Of a stretch of DNA of 64,000 bases, positions 1-9,574 are shown piece by piece. Both the position numbers and the translations under genes were made by a program. Origin of the DNA: CBDFMR01 sp965249765 (lineage in GTDB: Bacteria > Bacteroidota > Bacteroidia > Chitinophagales > Saprospiraceae); assembly GCA_965249765.1 (NCBI GenBank), contig CBDFMR010000005.1, positions 1,116,001 to 1,180,000 on the forward strand, given 5' to 3'. The notes under the pieces are model-generated. The model was not told where the DNA came from and did not search any database. It saw only the letters and a list, made by a program, of their open reading frames with translations. How positions within the stretch are numbered: the stretch's first letter is position 1; every line of letters starts with the position of its first letter.

Positions 1-101
1 TCAATGTTATCACTTACAATCTCATTTAGAATAGGTTGAGAATAAATGAAAGTGACAGTTGCAATCAGTAAAATAATCGATGTGACTAGTATCTTCTTCA
101 T
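1..101 (-). CDS. Partial secreted protein (N-terminus only)
   Basis: A minus-strand reading frame starts with ATG at 101 and runs open off the left edge. Its first residues are MKKILVTSIILLIATVTFIY followed by SQPILNEIV, a typical Sec signal peptide (KK, hydrophobic core, small-residue cleavage region). Only 33 codons are visible, so no function can be given. It has the same orientation as the M36 protease upstream of it, but a terminator lies between them, so it probably has its own promoter. Confidence 0.6.
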   Translation of the reverse strand, partial: MKKILVTSIILLIATVTFIYSQPILNEIVSDNI

Positions 102-190
102 ACTTTATCGTTGCATAAGTTATAAGAAGTGTAAGAAGCAATCGCTAGATACGTTCAATAAGTCGTCCTTCAGACAAGAAAATTACAATG

Positions 191-222
191 AAAAAAGCCC
201 CCACAAATTGAATCATGAGGGC
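191..222 (-). terminator. Rho-independent terminator after the M36 protease
   Basis: On the minus strand a 7-bp stem (216-222 pairing with 197-203, one G-U pair) is followed by six T at 196-191. It lies 24 bases past the stop codon of the protease gene, so it probably ends that transcript. Confidence 0.7.
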
Positions 223-245
223 ATTTATTTTATTATCAGGAGTAT

Positions 246-3200
246 TTACCCTATCACCATTTTCTCAGTAATTGCCCCAGAATGCGTCTGTACCTTGATA
301 ATATACATTCCTGTAGGAATACTACTCACATCAAAGTTGTAAACTGACTTGTGAGTGCTTAATTGCATCTGACCTTTTAGTACCAGCTTGCCATCCATCG
401 TTATTAATGATACTTCAGCTTCCTCAGCAACCTTGGAGCTAACTGCAATACTTACATAATCATCGGCAGGATTAGGAAAAATACCCAAAGTGAAATGATC
501 AGGATCTGCATCCACAACACCACTACTCAGACCATCAGAGTCTACGATAGTAGTAATCATATCGCTACAGTTTCCTCCACCATTATCGCTTGACACACAT
601 GCCTGACTATCATACTTAAGAAGACTCATCAGTTCAAAATCATCGACATACCACCCGGGATCAAGTCCTGGTGATACAACCATATCATCATCTGAGCCAA
701 AGCGAAATCTCATTTGGATTTCCTGCCCAGACCATTCACTCATATCAATATAAGAATCGACAAATCCAGCGCTTTGCCCGGAGAATCCCTCGAGAGCCGG
801 AATAGCAAATGTTCCGTAGGCAATGGCTCCATCATAGCCTCCTCTGATAAACCTGCCTTTAACATTGGCCCATGAAAATCCATCATCTGTACTTACTTCT
901 ACAAATCCTCCATCGACAGCAGCTTGTGAGTTATAACTATGCCAGAATCTTATGACAGGGTCATCACCAGCTACAGTAAATGGATCACTTATCAGTGCTT
1001 GATCAGTTTCATCAGCTGTTTCCGATATGTACCAGGCACGGTCAGGACTATGTGATTGATTTGTTGTTTGTTGCCATAAATTGCTGCCTTCGATGGGTAA
1101 AAGGCCCCAGAAGTCATCACCATTTTCCATATTGTCACCAAATATAGTCTGCGACTTTTCACTAGGGTCGGACTCCAACGTATAAGTGACGATGATATCG
1201 TCTTCATAAAGCATATCACCTAAGTCAAAACTTATCATGTTTCCAGCAAGATTAGGAGTGACACTTGCGGATCCATCCTTATATGAAAGCCCCGTAGGGA
1301 TCTCATCAGTAATGACAACATTTGTCTGGGTTGAAAGAATGTGATTGATTACCTGAAGGGCTACTTGTACATCATCGCCAGCAGTGATAAAATCAGTTAC
1401 TGTCTTTGTAATTTTCAATTCTTCAACACACTGAGGACGTGAGTCGAAGTTCTCCACTCCATCAGTATTTTCCATCGTGCTTCCTTCATCAGCATAAAAC
1501 CCTATACCTCTCCTAGCAAATACGTCCCAAATCATGCATTGATGTATTCCGGAAAACAGTATTTGATCTGCTGCCAAAATTGCATCTCGGCCGCTAACAA
1601 AACCAGGTTGGCAGGGTTGAACCTTCATGCCTTCAATAACGAGTGATACGGCCTTATAATTTCCTGACTCGGTGCTGGACCAGTCAGCATCCCAGCCATA
1701 TAGATCAACAAATGCCCAATACATGTCCCATAAAGTTCCTGCCCATACTTCACCAACACCATGGGGTACTGACCCAGTTTTAATGTCATCATAAGTTTGA
1801 GGATTGATGGTCATGTCTGTAGAATATGGGAATCTCCTTATACCGCTTCCATTGGCAGATTGCCCGGCAGCAAAATTTCCAATACCGCGACGATCTGCTC
1901 CGTCATCTCCTGATTTCACTGTGGTGATCAATGCAAAAAAATCACTCCATCCTTCACCCATTTGTTCACCTCGGTCACAATTCCCGTCACCATCATCATC
2001 TATACACCTAAGGCATCCCGTATTGCTAGCACCTGCTGTTAGTCTATTAGAAATTCCATGACCAAATTCATGTGCCATAATACCATTGTCAAATGCCGCA
2101 TCTAGCTGTGATGGACCTCCTGACTCGAGATTTTGTAGTGTTGCTTTTACAACGACATCTGAGGTGATAGATCTCCTGATCAGATCACATGTACTCTTGG
2201 GTAAAAACAATGAAGGGATAGTAACAAATTCAGCGTTGTCAGCTCCACCCATTGTAATAGTTTCTTCACCAGTACCACCATTGACACCTACTACATTGCA
2301 TATTAAGCAAGCCACTGCACCTGCATTTTGAGCATTAAACACCTTATGGCTAAAGTCACATCCCCCTCTGTCGATCAAAGCAATCTGTCCATTTACTTCA
2401 ACAATATTCTCAACATCCATGCAAGTTTGAGTCGGGAGCGACGTAGCATCGTATACTGGTACTACGCTTCCAGATATAGGAATATCCTCAATGGGATTAC
2501 CAAAATTCGCAGTACCGTACGTTGTAATTATTTGTGCTATTTCCAGGGGCTCATCGATTTTCATTAATCCACCTCCATTATTGGTCCATAGACCCATATT
2601 CATTACCGGATTTCCGCCATCAGGAGGAGTACCAAAACTGGCGTTGTCAGAAATCGTAGGATCAGCAGCTTCCGCAAAAACATAGTCTCCACCATTTCCA
2701 CCATTTCCATAATTGTTTTGCTGGAAATTCCCTGCTGCTTCCGTAAAGCCAACCTGGTAGATTAAATCATGAAGCATGTTGTTCATGTAAAACATATTTA
2801 TGACAGCAGCTGTGGAATTGTCAATAGGTTCTACATCCGCATCATAGGGAAAATCAAATATCAGGTCATCACCTCCGTCGGGTTCGTCACCTGATGAACC
2901 TCCATCACCAAGATAGGCGTGAACATTATTTCCTCTGGTAATTGTATAATCAGCCTCGACATCACCATTGGTATCATGCCATCCAAATGGTGATGCACTT
3001 AAATACTCAGGATCAATTACCAACTCATGACTCCCATGAAGAGGGCTTTCTATTGGCAATGCAAAAACACGATACGATGCACCGTCTATTCCTTCTTCGA
3101 TCATCGATTGGAAGCTATCTTGATGTCTCTCTAGCTGACGGATACCACAAGACGAATGATCATGGGCATACATTCCTGGCTCTGCCTTACAATATACTGT

Positions 3201-3809
3201 CCAGTTATACTGATCCAATATTTCACCATTGACGGCGTCGACCCTCATGCTCCAGTAGTCAGCTCCTTTTTTCATAGATAGAGATAAGTCCCACGCAAGT
3301 CTTACACCTCCATTTTCTATAGGCATGTATTTCAGCTCAACTGGAATATCACGATCTACAAACGATGCTTTCGCAAAAGTCATCTTTTGAGGTGTCTCAC
3401 GATTGGCAAGAGTGTAAGTCTCTACTTCTTGACCCAAATGTTTTGCCGCATAAGCTATTGCTTCCTCTGGAGACAAAACAGGACTGCAAGTATTTATTTT
3501 AGAACTAAGTCCACCTATCATTCTACTACTGCCGATGTATACGACACCATCCTTGATGTGCACACTAGCGAGGGCATTGTATACGGGGATCCCTTGATGA
3601 GTTTGGTTGTAGTATATATGAGTTACCTGATTCTTTTCATCGGTATACTGGTTGCTTACCAATGCATGATTGTAGTCTGATGTTTCGAGGTTCCAGTCTC
3701 TGACATTTTCCTCGATGTAATTTCGACCAATTTCATCTAAAGAGATGGATTGAGAATTGGTTACAGTGAGTATAGTTAGCGAAAGAAAAAGAAGGAGATT
3801 CTTTTTCAT
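246..3809 (-). CDS. Secreted M36 (fungalysin-type) metalloprotease with PA domain and T9SS tail
   Basis: This 1187-residue protein begins with a Sec signal peptide (about residues 1-20) and a fungalysin-type propeptide. The zinc motif HEFGH is at about residues 580-584 and the downstream GEGWSD glutamate motif at about 617, both characteristic of M36 peptidases. A protease-associated (PA) segment (around 440-560, containing GGCDFSHKVFNAQNAGA) precedes the zinc motif. After the catalytic part comes a DUF11-like beta-sandwich (from about 797), then a probable jelly-roll adhesion or ligand-binding segment, and finally a T9SS type A sorting domain (from about 1107, FPNPADDYVSI, ending in GMYIIKVQTHSGAITEKMVI). 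It is therefore expected to be exported through the outer membrane and to digest extracellular protein. It is a single gene with its own terminator. Confidence 0.93.
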   Translation of the reverse strand: MKKNLLLFLSLTILTVTNSQSISLDEIGRNYIEENVRDWNLETSDYNHALVSNQYTDEKNQVTHIYYNQTHQGIPVYNALASVHIKDGVVYIGSSRMIGGLSSKINTCSPVLSPEEAIAYAAKHLGQEVETYTLANRETPQKMTFAKASFVDRDIPVELKYMPIENGGVRLAWDLSLSMKKGADYWSMRVDAVNGEILDQYNWTVYCKAEPGMYAHDHSSCGIRQLERHQDSFQSMIEEGIDGASYRVFALPIESPLHGSHELVIDPEYLSASPFGWHDTNGDVEADYTITRGNNVHAYLGDGGSSGDEPDGGDDLIFDFPYDADVEPIDNSTAAVINMFYMNNMLHDLIYQVGFTEAAGNFQQNNYGNGGNGGDYVFAEAADPTISDNASFGTPPDGGNPVMNMGLWTNNGGGLMKIDEPLEIAQIITTYGTANFGNPIEDIPISGSVVPVYDATSLPTQTCMDVENIVEVNGQIALIDRGGCDFSHKVFNAQNAGAVACLICNVVGVNGGTGEETITMGGADNAEFVTIPSLFLPKSTCDLIRRSITSDVVVKATLQNLESGGPSQLDAAFDNGIMAHEFGHGISNRLTAGASNTGCLRCIDDDGDGNCDRGEQMGEGWSDFFALITTVKSGDDGADRRGIGNFAAGQSANGSGIRRFPYSTDMTINPQTYDDIKTGSVPHGVGEVWAGTLWDMYWAFVDLYGWDADWSSTESGNYKAVSLVIEGMKVQPCQPGFVSGRDAILAADQILFSGIHQCMIWDVFARRGIGFYADEGSTMENTDGVENFDSRPQCVEELKITKTVTDFITAGDDVQVALQVINHILSTQTNVVITDEIPTGLSYKDGSASVTPNLAGNMISFDLGDMLYEDDIIVTYTLESDPSEKSQTIFGDNMENGDDFWGLLPIEGSNLWQQTTNQSHSPDRAWYISETADETDQALISDPFTVAGDDPVIRFWHSYNSQAAVDGGFVEVSTDDGFSWANVKGRFIRGGYDGAIAYGTFAIPALEGFSGQSAGFVDSYIDMSEWSGQEIQMRFRFGSDDDMVVSPGLDPGWYVDDFELMSLLKYDSQACVSSDNGGGNCSDMITTIVDSDGLSSGVVDADPDHFTLGIFPNPADDYVSIAVSSKVAEEAEVSLITMDGKLVLKGQMQLSTHKSVYNFDVSSIPTGMYIIKVQTHSGAITEKMVIG

Positions 3810-3924
3810 AATGTGGTTATTTTTTTAGTTTAAGTAAATTGAGAATTGACCTGCCAATATACAATAATGGGAATAATTTAAATTAAGTTTGATGCAGTAT
3901 AGTAACCTCTAAGACAGAATAAAT

Positions 3925-4659
3925 TTGGAAAAGAAACAAACCATCGCAGGTCGTAATCTGGTAGTTGAGGCACTGAATTCAGGAATTTCGTTTGATAAGG
4001 TGTTTATCAATCAAAATATGTCAGGGTTATTTGAACATAGTCTGAGGAAATCTTGTGCTGAAAAGATCATTCCACTGGTACGGGTGCCGGAGGAGAAGCT
4101 CAATAAAATGTTTAGAGGTAATCATCAAGGTATAGTTGCATATGTCAGTCCCATCAAATTCTATGAACTGTCTTCATTTATACCATGGTTATTTGAGCAG
4201 GGGAAATCACCGTTTCTATTGGTTTTAGACGGGGTAACCGATGTTGGGAATTTTGGGGCTATAGCACGATCTGCTCTCGCATTTGGAGTAGATGGAATAG
4301 TGCTCTCGGCAAAAAAAAGTGCCGCGTGCAATGAAGATGCTATAAGGTCATCGGCTGGAGCCCTCCTCAAGATACCTGTAATGCGTACCAGCTCGGTGAT
4401 GAGTGCAATGGATGAACTCAAATCCTTGGGAATCACTACTTATGCTACCGACGTAAAAGGGACTGCGACAATGCGAGAAACAGATTTCCAATCTCCCGCT
4501 GCACTCGTTCTTGGATCTGAAAATAGGGGAGTCAGTCGGGAAATACTCGCCTTGTCTGATCACTCTTTCAGTATTAAACAGAGCGAATCTATTGATTCTC
4601 TAAATGTTTCTGTTGCTGCTGGAATCATATTGCATCATATTTTTGTTGGGATAAAATGA
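3925..4659 (+). CDS. rlmB: TrmH/SpoU-family rRNA 2'-O-methyltransferase (RlmB-like)
   Basis: The product is a 244-residue SPOUT methyltransferase, probably forming the 2'-O-methylguanosine of the 23S rRNA peptidyl-transferase loop. The N-terminal part (residues 5-75) is the L30e-like RNA-binding domain. The three SpoU motifs are visible: NFGAIARSALAFGVDG (109-124), LVLGSENRGVS (194-204) and SLNVSVAAGI (225-234), which build the trefoil knot that binds S-adenosylmethionine. The start is TTG: an in-frame TAA lies five codons upstream with no ATG between. The stop overlaps the next ATG (ATGA), suggesting translational coupling. RlmB versus another TrmH member cannot be settled from sequence alone. 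Confidence 0.88.
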   Translation: MEKKQTIAGRNLVVEALNSGISFDKVFINQNMSGLFEHSLRKSCAEKIIPLVRVPEEKLNKMFRGNHQGIVAYVSPIKFYELSSFIPWLFEQGKSPFLLVLDGVTDVGNFGAIARSALAFGVDGIVLSAKKSAACNEDAIRSSAGALLKIPVMRTSSVMSAMDELKSLGITTYATDVKGTATMRETDFQSPAALVLGSENRGVSREILALSDHSFSIKQSESIDSLNVSVAAGIILHHIFVGIK

Positions 4660-5645
4660 ACCCCTACTCACCTTTTAATATTAGTATGTACATGAATAAA
4701 TATTTTTCTTCGATTGGTTTATTGTTATCGACACTTTTGATCTTGCTGTTCTCTTGTAGTGGATTCAAAAATACTGTGGCGAATGAGCAAGCAATTGACA
4801 AACGATTGGACAATGCGTTGTTATGGAAAGTCACCGGCAACGGACTTAGTACCCCCTCTTATGTTTATGGAACAATCCATATCATTGATAATGATGATTA
4901 CTTTTTACCAGATGGTACTTTGGCTGCGATGGACGCTGCAAAGGAGATCGTCTTTGAGATAGACATGAACGAGATGACGGATATCTCAGCCCAAATGGGG
5001 TTGATGAAGAAGGCATTTATGAAAGATGATATCACCCTAAGTGACCTTATCTCTGAGGGAGATTACGAGCTGGTCAAGGCTCACTTCAAAAAAATGGGTC
5101 TTCCGCTCTTCTTGTTTGAAAAGATGAAACCTATGTTTTTAACAGTCTTTGCGGGAAATGATTTCGATCCTATGAGCCTGCAGAATGGAGACATGAAATC
5201 TTATGAGATGGAAATGTTTGAAATAGCTAACAAAACCGGGAAATCTGTGGCTGGTCTTGAAACTATGGATTTTCAGATAAGTCTTTTTGATTCTATACCG
5301 TACAAAGACCAAGCTACCATGTTGGTAGAATCGATCAAAGCTTCAGATGTAGGAGCTGAGGAGTTTAAGACGATGGTTGCTCTTTACCTGTCTCAGGATG
5401 TAGATGGAATGTACGAGATGACTGGTAGTGAAGAAGGGGGAGTTTCAGGATATGAAGAAACTTTGATCAATCAACGTAATAGAAATTGGATACCTCAGAT
5501 GAAAGAAAAAATGAAGAATCATACCACATTCTTTGCCGTTGGTGCTGGACACCTTGGAGGTGACCAAGGCGTCATACGATTATTAAAGAGAGAAGGGTAT
5601 ACACTGACCCCCATCAGCCCTAAAGTCGATGCTCATACCCATTAA
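4656..5645 (+). CDS. TraB/GumN family lipoprotein
   Basis: A 329-residue TraB/GumN-family protein. The N-terminus has a hydrophobic segment ending in the lipobox LFSCSG, so it is probably an outer-membrane-anchored lipoprotein. The family signature is seen near the start of the mature part (LLWKVTGNGLSTPSYVYGTI) and at the C-terminus (FFAVGAGHLGGDQGVIRLL), with the conserved GxxH. TraB-type domains resemble erythromycin-esterase/EreA-like hydrolases and some bind metal, but the substrate is unknown. The ATG at 4656 overlaps the rlmB stop; ATG at 4692 would give a more standard lipoprotein signal and is the main alternative. Its 3' end overlaps the carbonic anhydrase gene by 17 bases. Confidence 0.85.
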   Translation: MNPYSPFNISMYMNKYFSSIGLLLSTLLILLFSCSGFKNTVANEQAIDKRLDNALLWKVTGNGLSTPSYVYGTIHIIDNDDYFLPDGTLAAMDAAKEIVFEIDMNEMTDISAQMGLMKKAFMKDDITLSDLISEGDYELVKAHFKKMGLPLFLFEKMKPMFLTVFAGNDFDPMSLQNGDMKSYEMEMFEIANKTGKSVAGLETMDFQISLFDSIPYKDQATMLVESIKASDVGAEEFKTMVALYLSQDVDGMYEMTGSEEGGVSGYEETLINQRNRNWIPQMKEKMKNHTTFFAVGAGHLGGDQGVIRLLKREGYTLTPISPKVDAHTH

Positions 5646-6147
5646 TGACATATATCCGGAAGTTCATGAGTCGGCCTGGATAGCTGACAATGCCACTGTA
5701 ACTGGCAAGACGGTGATAGGTGCTCATTCGAGCATTTGGTATCAAGTAGTGATACGAGGTGATGTTAATAAAATTGTGATTGGTGAGGGAGTTAATATTC
5801 AAGACTTGACGATGGTCCACGGAACCTATGGCAAACAAGATACCATCATAGGTAACAGAGTATCTGTTGGCCATCGAGCCATCATTCACGGTTGTACAAT
5901 ACACGATGACGTATTAATAGGGATGGGTGCCATCGTCCTAGATGATACCATTATAGAATCAAATGTAATCGTGGGAGCTGGGGCAGTAGTAACGCAAGGA
6001 GCACGATTAAAATCGGGATTTCTTTATGCAGGTGTTCCTGCCAAATTGATCAAGCCTCTCGATCCAGATATCCATATTCCTTATATAACTTCAACTGCAG
6101 CGGGTTATAGATCCTTGAAAGAAGTCTATCGAATCCCTACATCTTGA
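5629..6147 (+). CDS. Gamma-carbonic-anhydrase-family protein (left-handed beta-helix)
   Basis: A 172-residue hexapeptide-repeat protein of the gamma-carbonic anhydrase/YrdA-PaaY family. Repeats such as VIGAHS, IVIGEG, TIIGNR and VLIGMG form a left-handed beta-helix trimer. The three zinc-ligand histidines are present (H64 in MVHGT, H82 in VGHR, H87 in IIHGC), so a metal site is likely. Carbonic anhydrase activity is known for some members only; many act in metabolite repair or are uncharacterised. The start overlaps the end of the upstream TraB gene by 17 bases, indicating one transcript. The gene converges with the minus-strand sulfotransferase-like gene, overlapping it by 11 bases. Confidence 0.88.
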   Translation: MLIPINDIYPEVHESAWIADNATVTGKTVIGAHSSIWYQVVIRGDVNKIVIGEGVNIQDLTMVHGTYGKQDTIIGNRVSVGHRAIIHGCTIHDDVLIGMGAIVLDDTIIESNVIVGAGAVVTQGARLKSGFLYAGVPAKLIKPLDPDIHIPYITSTAAGYRSLKEVYRIPTS

Positions 6148-7771
6148 CTAGCCTAATAGCCCTTGTCTTTTTTCTAGATTTTATGATCAAGAAATAAATT
6201 CCGGAATCCCAGTTTCTTGTATTGATAGGGTTATGTGCTGTATAACCTTCTTCGCTATACATCCTCTTTCCGGCAAGGTTCACTATTAGAAGACTTTGGT
6301 TGGGTTCATCATCTATGTTTAATACCAAGTAATCAGAAAATGGGTTTGGTATAACCTCTATATATTCATACTCAATTTCGTTAGATTCTGAGATAATCGC
6401 ACAATCAGATGTCCAGGGATTGAGCTCGATGGGTTCACCAGGTTCTAGATTATACTCAGAAATGGAACCTTCATCAGGGGAATGGCGGTGAATTCTGAAA
6501 GTAGCATTTCCTGCCGGCACTTGTCCTTGTGAGTGGATAATCTGACCTACAGGATTGATATATCTCCATACTTCCTTACCTGCACCTGTTACCTCAAAGA
6601 AGATACCTTTACTTCCCTGGCATATTAATACATTTCCATTGGGCAATTGCTGAGAGCCTGATATGTTGCTGCTGAAAAATGAAGTGGGTATGGCTGCTTG
6701 ATAGTGCCAAAAAATATCAGCCGGACCATATGATCCATTTTGGTCAATATCGTAAGTTTCTGATGAATTTAATGGAGTCTCGATCATTTCTATAGAGGAG
6801 TAGCTGCCATCTGGCCGACTCGATCCGTTGTTGAATATGAGTACCTTTCCAGCATCTGGAAGACTGAATGGAATCCAATGTGCATCATGTGGACCATATA
6901 GTATCTTGTCCTCAGGTCCTCCTTTGTCGTAGCTTTGAGGATTGCCCCATCTATACATTATGTCTCCACCCATGCCAGAATTTCCACCGGAGCTGCTTGC
7001 AGCTTCTTCCGTAGTACTGCTATGGTCAACGATCCATATTTCGCTCAAGACTCGCGAACTAATCATTATCTGATCTAGTGAAGGATTATAATCTATTGAG
7101 TTGAAGTGTAACCAATCTCCATTTACGGTATTTCTAACGTTAATGTCTAGTCGGTGGGGGTGATCAGAAATAGCACCAAAGTTGGGTAACCCTTGGTCAA
7201 CATCTTGTACTAGATGATCCCATACGGACCATTCCCAGACAATCTCCGCGTCATCTTGCCCGATCGGTTTAATCTCAATGATGCGCTCTCCCCAGGCTCC
7301 GGTCGATTGATTTACTCCCGTCATTCCCAGACCTTCCGCTTCTGTGGGACTGTGATGTTCCCATACAAGGACTAGAATGTTTCCATTGGGGAGATATTCT
7401 ACATCATGATGTTGGTGAATAGTATCGTCAGACAGATTATAAGACCATACGACGTTTCCATCCCAGTCAAGAATCTCTAGTCCACCGCCGGAACCACCTC
7501 CATTAAATATCGTAGTAGATACTTTTATAGTCCTTAACAGGTGTCCGTTAGGTAGTAAATAAACAGCGATTCCTGGTTGATGTTGGCTATTCCATGAATG
7601 TACTTCTCGACCACAATTATCTATGAGATAAGTAGATTCTGATATTCCTGAATTAAAGAGAGTATACCCCTGATAAGAATCTTCTCCATTGTGAAATAAT
7701 CCTACCGTCTGCTGGGCAGATAAGGTCAGCGCCATGTATAGCGATATAATTGTACATGTTATTCTCGACAT
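6137..7771 (-). CDS. Secreted arylsulfotransferase-like (ASST) protein with T9SS tail, copy 1
   Basis: A 544-residue protein with a signal peptide (cleavage near TLSAQQ, about residue 19). Most of it is an arylsulfotransferase (ASST)-type beta-propeller: repeats of the type LLPNGHLLRT, YLPNGNILVLVWEH and IHQHHDVEYLPNG, with conserved histidines including GPHDAHWIP. The C-terminal 75 residues (IPNPFSDYLVLNI to the end GIYFLIIKSRKKTRAIRL) form a T9SS sorting domain. Known ASST enzymes move sulfate between phenols, but secreted bacteroidete members are untested. It lies head-to-tail with a close paralog. Confidence 0.83.
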   Translation of the reverse strand: MSRITCTIISLYMALTLSAQQTVGLFHNGEDSYQGYTLFNSGISESTYLIDNCGREVHSWNSQHQPGIAVYLLPNGHLLRTIKVSTTIFNGGGSGGGLEILDWDGNVVWSYNLSDDTIHQHHDVEYLPNGNILVLVWEHHSPTEAEGLGMTGVNQSTGAWGERIIEIKPIGQDDAEIVWEWSVWDHLVQDVDQGLPNFGAISDHPHRLDINVRNTVNGDWLHFNSIDYNPSLDQIMISSRVLSEIWIVDHSSTTEEAASSSGGNSGMGGDIMYRWGNPQSYDKGGPEDKILYGPHDAHWIPFSLPDAGKVLIFNNGSSRPDGSYSSIEMIETPLNSSETYDIDQNGSYGPADIFWHYQAAIPTSFFSSNISGSQQLPNGNVLICQGSKGIFFEVTGAGKEVWRYINPVGQIIHSQGQVPAGNATFRIHRHSPDEGSISEYNLEPGEPIELNPWTSDCAIISESNEIEYEYIEVIPNPFSDYLVLNIDDEPNQSLLIVNLAGKRMYSEEGYTAHNPINTRNWDSGIYFLIIKSRKKTRAIRLVKM

Positions 7772-7857
7772 CTATCGCTAATATATGATCAATTGTGAAA
7801 GCAGATGCATTTAGAATCAATGGAACTATGATAATTCGTCACAAACGTCAGCTGAAT

Positions 7858-9495
7858 CTAGATCTTGATCAACTTCTTTAAAATCATGTCCTGCCCTTGA
7901 CTTGCCCTCAACAGGTATACTCCTTTTGCGAGGGTAGATATGTCAACGTGAATCTTTGGCAAGTCGACAACTCTCTTGAAGATGGTATTGCCTGTAAAGT
8001 CCGTGAGTTCAAGTTGCCACGTAGAGTGAGAGAAATTATCTAGAACCAACTCGTTCATAAAAGGATTGGGCATCACCTTTATTAGGTCGACCGCAATTTC
8101 AGCATTGGATGAAATAATGGAGCAATTATCAGTTATCGGGTCAAGCTCTACCGGGTCTCCTGCTTCCAGGATTCTCTTACCAAATGCTGAGTACTCAGGA
8201 GAAAATCTCTCGATACGAAAAACCGCATTGTTGGTAGGCTGATCATATTGTGAGAAAACGACACTTCCGACCGGATTGATATAGTCCCATACCACTTCTC
8301 GTGAGGGCGTCAGTTCAAAAAAATGACCGCTGTTGCCTTCACATATGAGTATGTTTCCATTGGATAGCTGTTGTACCCCTGATAGATTGAAGCTAAAGAA
8401 TTGGTTTTTAACTTCAGCGGTATAGGTCCAATACAATTCTTCCGGACCAAAGGCCTCAGTTGGTTCTATGACATAATTGATGCCATTAGTGTGGAGTGGT
8501 GCTTCTATGATGTCGATCGATGAATAATTGCCATCCGGTCTTGCACCACCATTATTAAATATCATTATTCTTCCTGCATTGGGGAAGCCTTGCGGAATCC
8601 AGTGTGCATCATGAGGTCCGAATAGATTTTGGTCCAAAGTTTCTCCACGATTGTATATAAGTGGATTTCCATAACGGTACAGAATGTCACCACCCATTCC
8701 TGAATTTCCACCGGATCCAGTGGCAGCTTCTTCAGTATTTGTGCTATGGTCTATGATCCAGAGCTCATGGAGTTTTCGTGAGCTCACCATGATTTGATCG
8801 AGAATAGGATTGTAATCTATTGAATTGAAGTGAAGCCAATCTCCGCTTGCCAATTCTGCAAAGTTGGCATCAAGACGATGAGGGAAATCCTGGATGCTGC
8901 CATAATGAGGAAACGAAGGAGTCACATCCTGAATAAGGTGCTCCCATACAGACCATTCCCAGATCACCTCTATATCTTGACTGCCAAGTGGGAGTACTTC
9001 TATGATCTTCTCTGACCACACTCCGATATTTCGATTGACATTAAGGATGCCTACCTCTGCAGCTTGTTGAGGAGTTTTCAGCTCCCATAAGAGGATCAGC
9101 AAATTGCCATTGGGTAGTAGTTCTATATCATGATGCTGATGTGTACTGTCGTTTGAAAAATCGTATTCCCATTTCACATCTCCTTCCCAGTCACGGATCT
9201 CTATCCCTCCTCCTGATCCGCCACCATTGAATATGTTGGTCTGTATTTTCTTCGTTCTTAAGAGGTCACCACTAGGCATTAGGTAAACGGAAATACCAGG
9301 TAGATGATCACTTTCCCACGAATGCACCTCTTTTCCACAGTTATCAATCAAATAGGTAGTTTTTGATGCTGTCGGGTTAAACAGGGTATACCCTTGATGT
9401 GAAGCTTCATCATTTAGAAACAAGCCGATGGTCTGTTGTGCGGACAAGTTGATTGCCCAAGTGGCTACTATTATGATAGATAAAGCGTTCTTCAT
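7858..9495 (-). CDS. Secreted arylsulfotransferase-like (ASST) protein with T9SS tail, copy 2
   Basis: A 545-residue paralog of the downstream gene, collinear along its full length: signal peptide (cut near LSAQQT), ASST-type beta-propeller with LMPSGDLLRT, LLPNGNLLILLWEL, HQHHDIELLPNG and GPHDAHWIPQ, and a T9SS tail (MPNPFMNELVLDNF to GVYLLRASQGQDMILKKL). The shared blocks NGGGSGGG, GGNSGMGGDI and LHFNSIDYNP show a tandem duplication. The two proteins differ at many positions elsewhere, so the duplication is not recent and the copies may differ in substrate. The gap between the genes is 86 bases with no clear terminator, so co-transcription is likely. Confidence 0.83.
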   Translation of the reverse strand: MKNALSIIIVATWAINLSAQQTIGLFLNDEASHQGYTLFNPTASKTTYLIDNCGKEVHSWESDHLPGISVYLMPSGDLLRTKKIQTNIFNGGGSGGGIEIRDWEGDVKWEYDFSNDSTHQHHDIELLPNGNLLILLWELKTPQQAAEVGILNVNRNIGVWSEKIIEVLPLGSQDIEVIWEWSVWEHLIQDVTPSFPHYGSIQDFPHRLDANFAELASGDWLHFNSIDYNPILDQIMVSSRKLHELWIIDHSTNTEEAATGSGGNSGMGGDILYRYGNPLIYNRGETLDQNLFGPHDAHWIPQGFPNAGRIMIFNNGGARPDGNYSSIDIIEAPLHTNGINYVIEPTEAFGPEELYWTYTAEVKNQFFSFNLSGVQQLSNGNILICEGNSGHFFELTPSREVVWDYINPVGSVVFSQYDQPTNNAVFRIERFSPEYSAFGKRILEAGDPVELDPITDNCSIISSNAEIAVDLIKVMPNPFMNELVLDNFSHSTWQLELTDFTGNTIFKRVVDLPKIHVDISTLAKGVYLLRASQGQDMILKKLIKI

Positions 9496-9574
9496 TGCTA
9501 CTAAGGTAATACTGAAGATGACATCAAAGCCGACTACTTTCTAGGTTATAAGGATGATACCTTTAAAATAAGAA

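Noticed and set aside
46..342. Plus-strand 98-codon frame at the left edge
   Set aside because: It overlaps the start of a minus-strand signal-peptide gene, a terminator and the end of the protease gene, and has no recognisable features.
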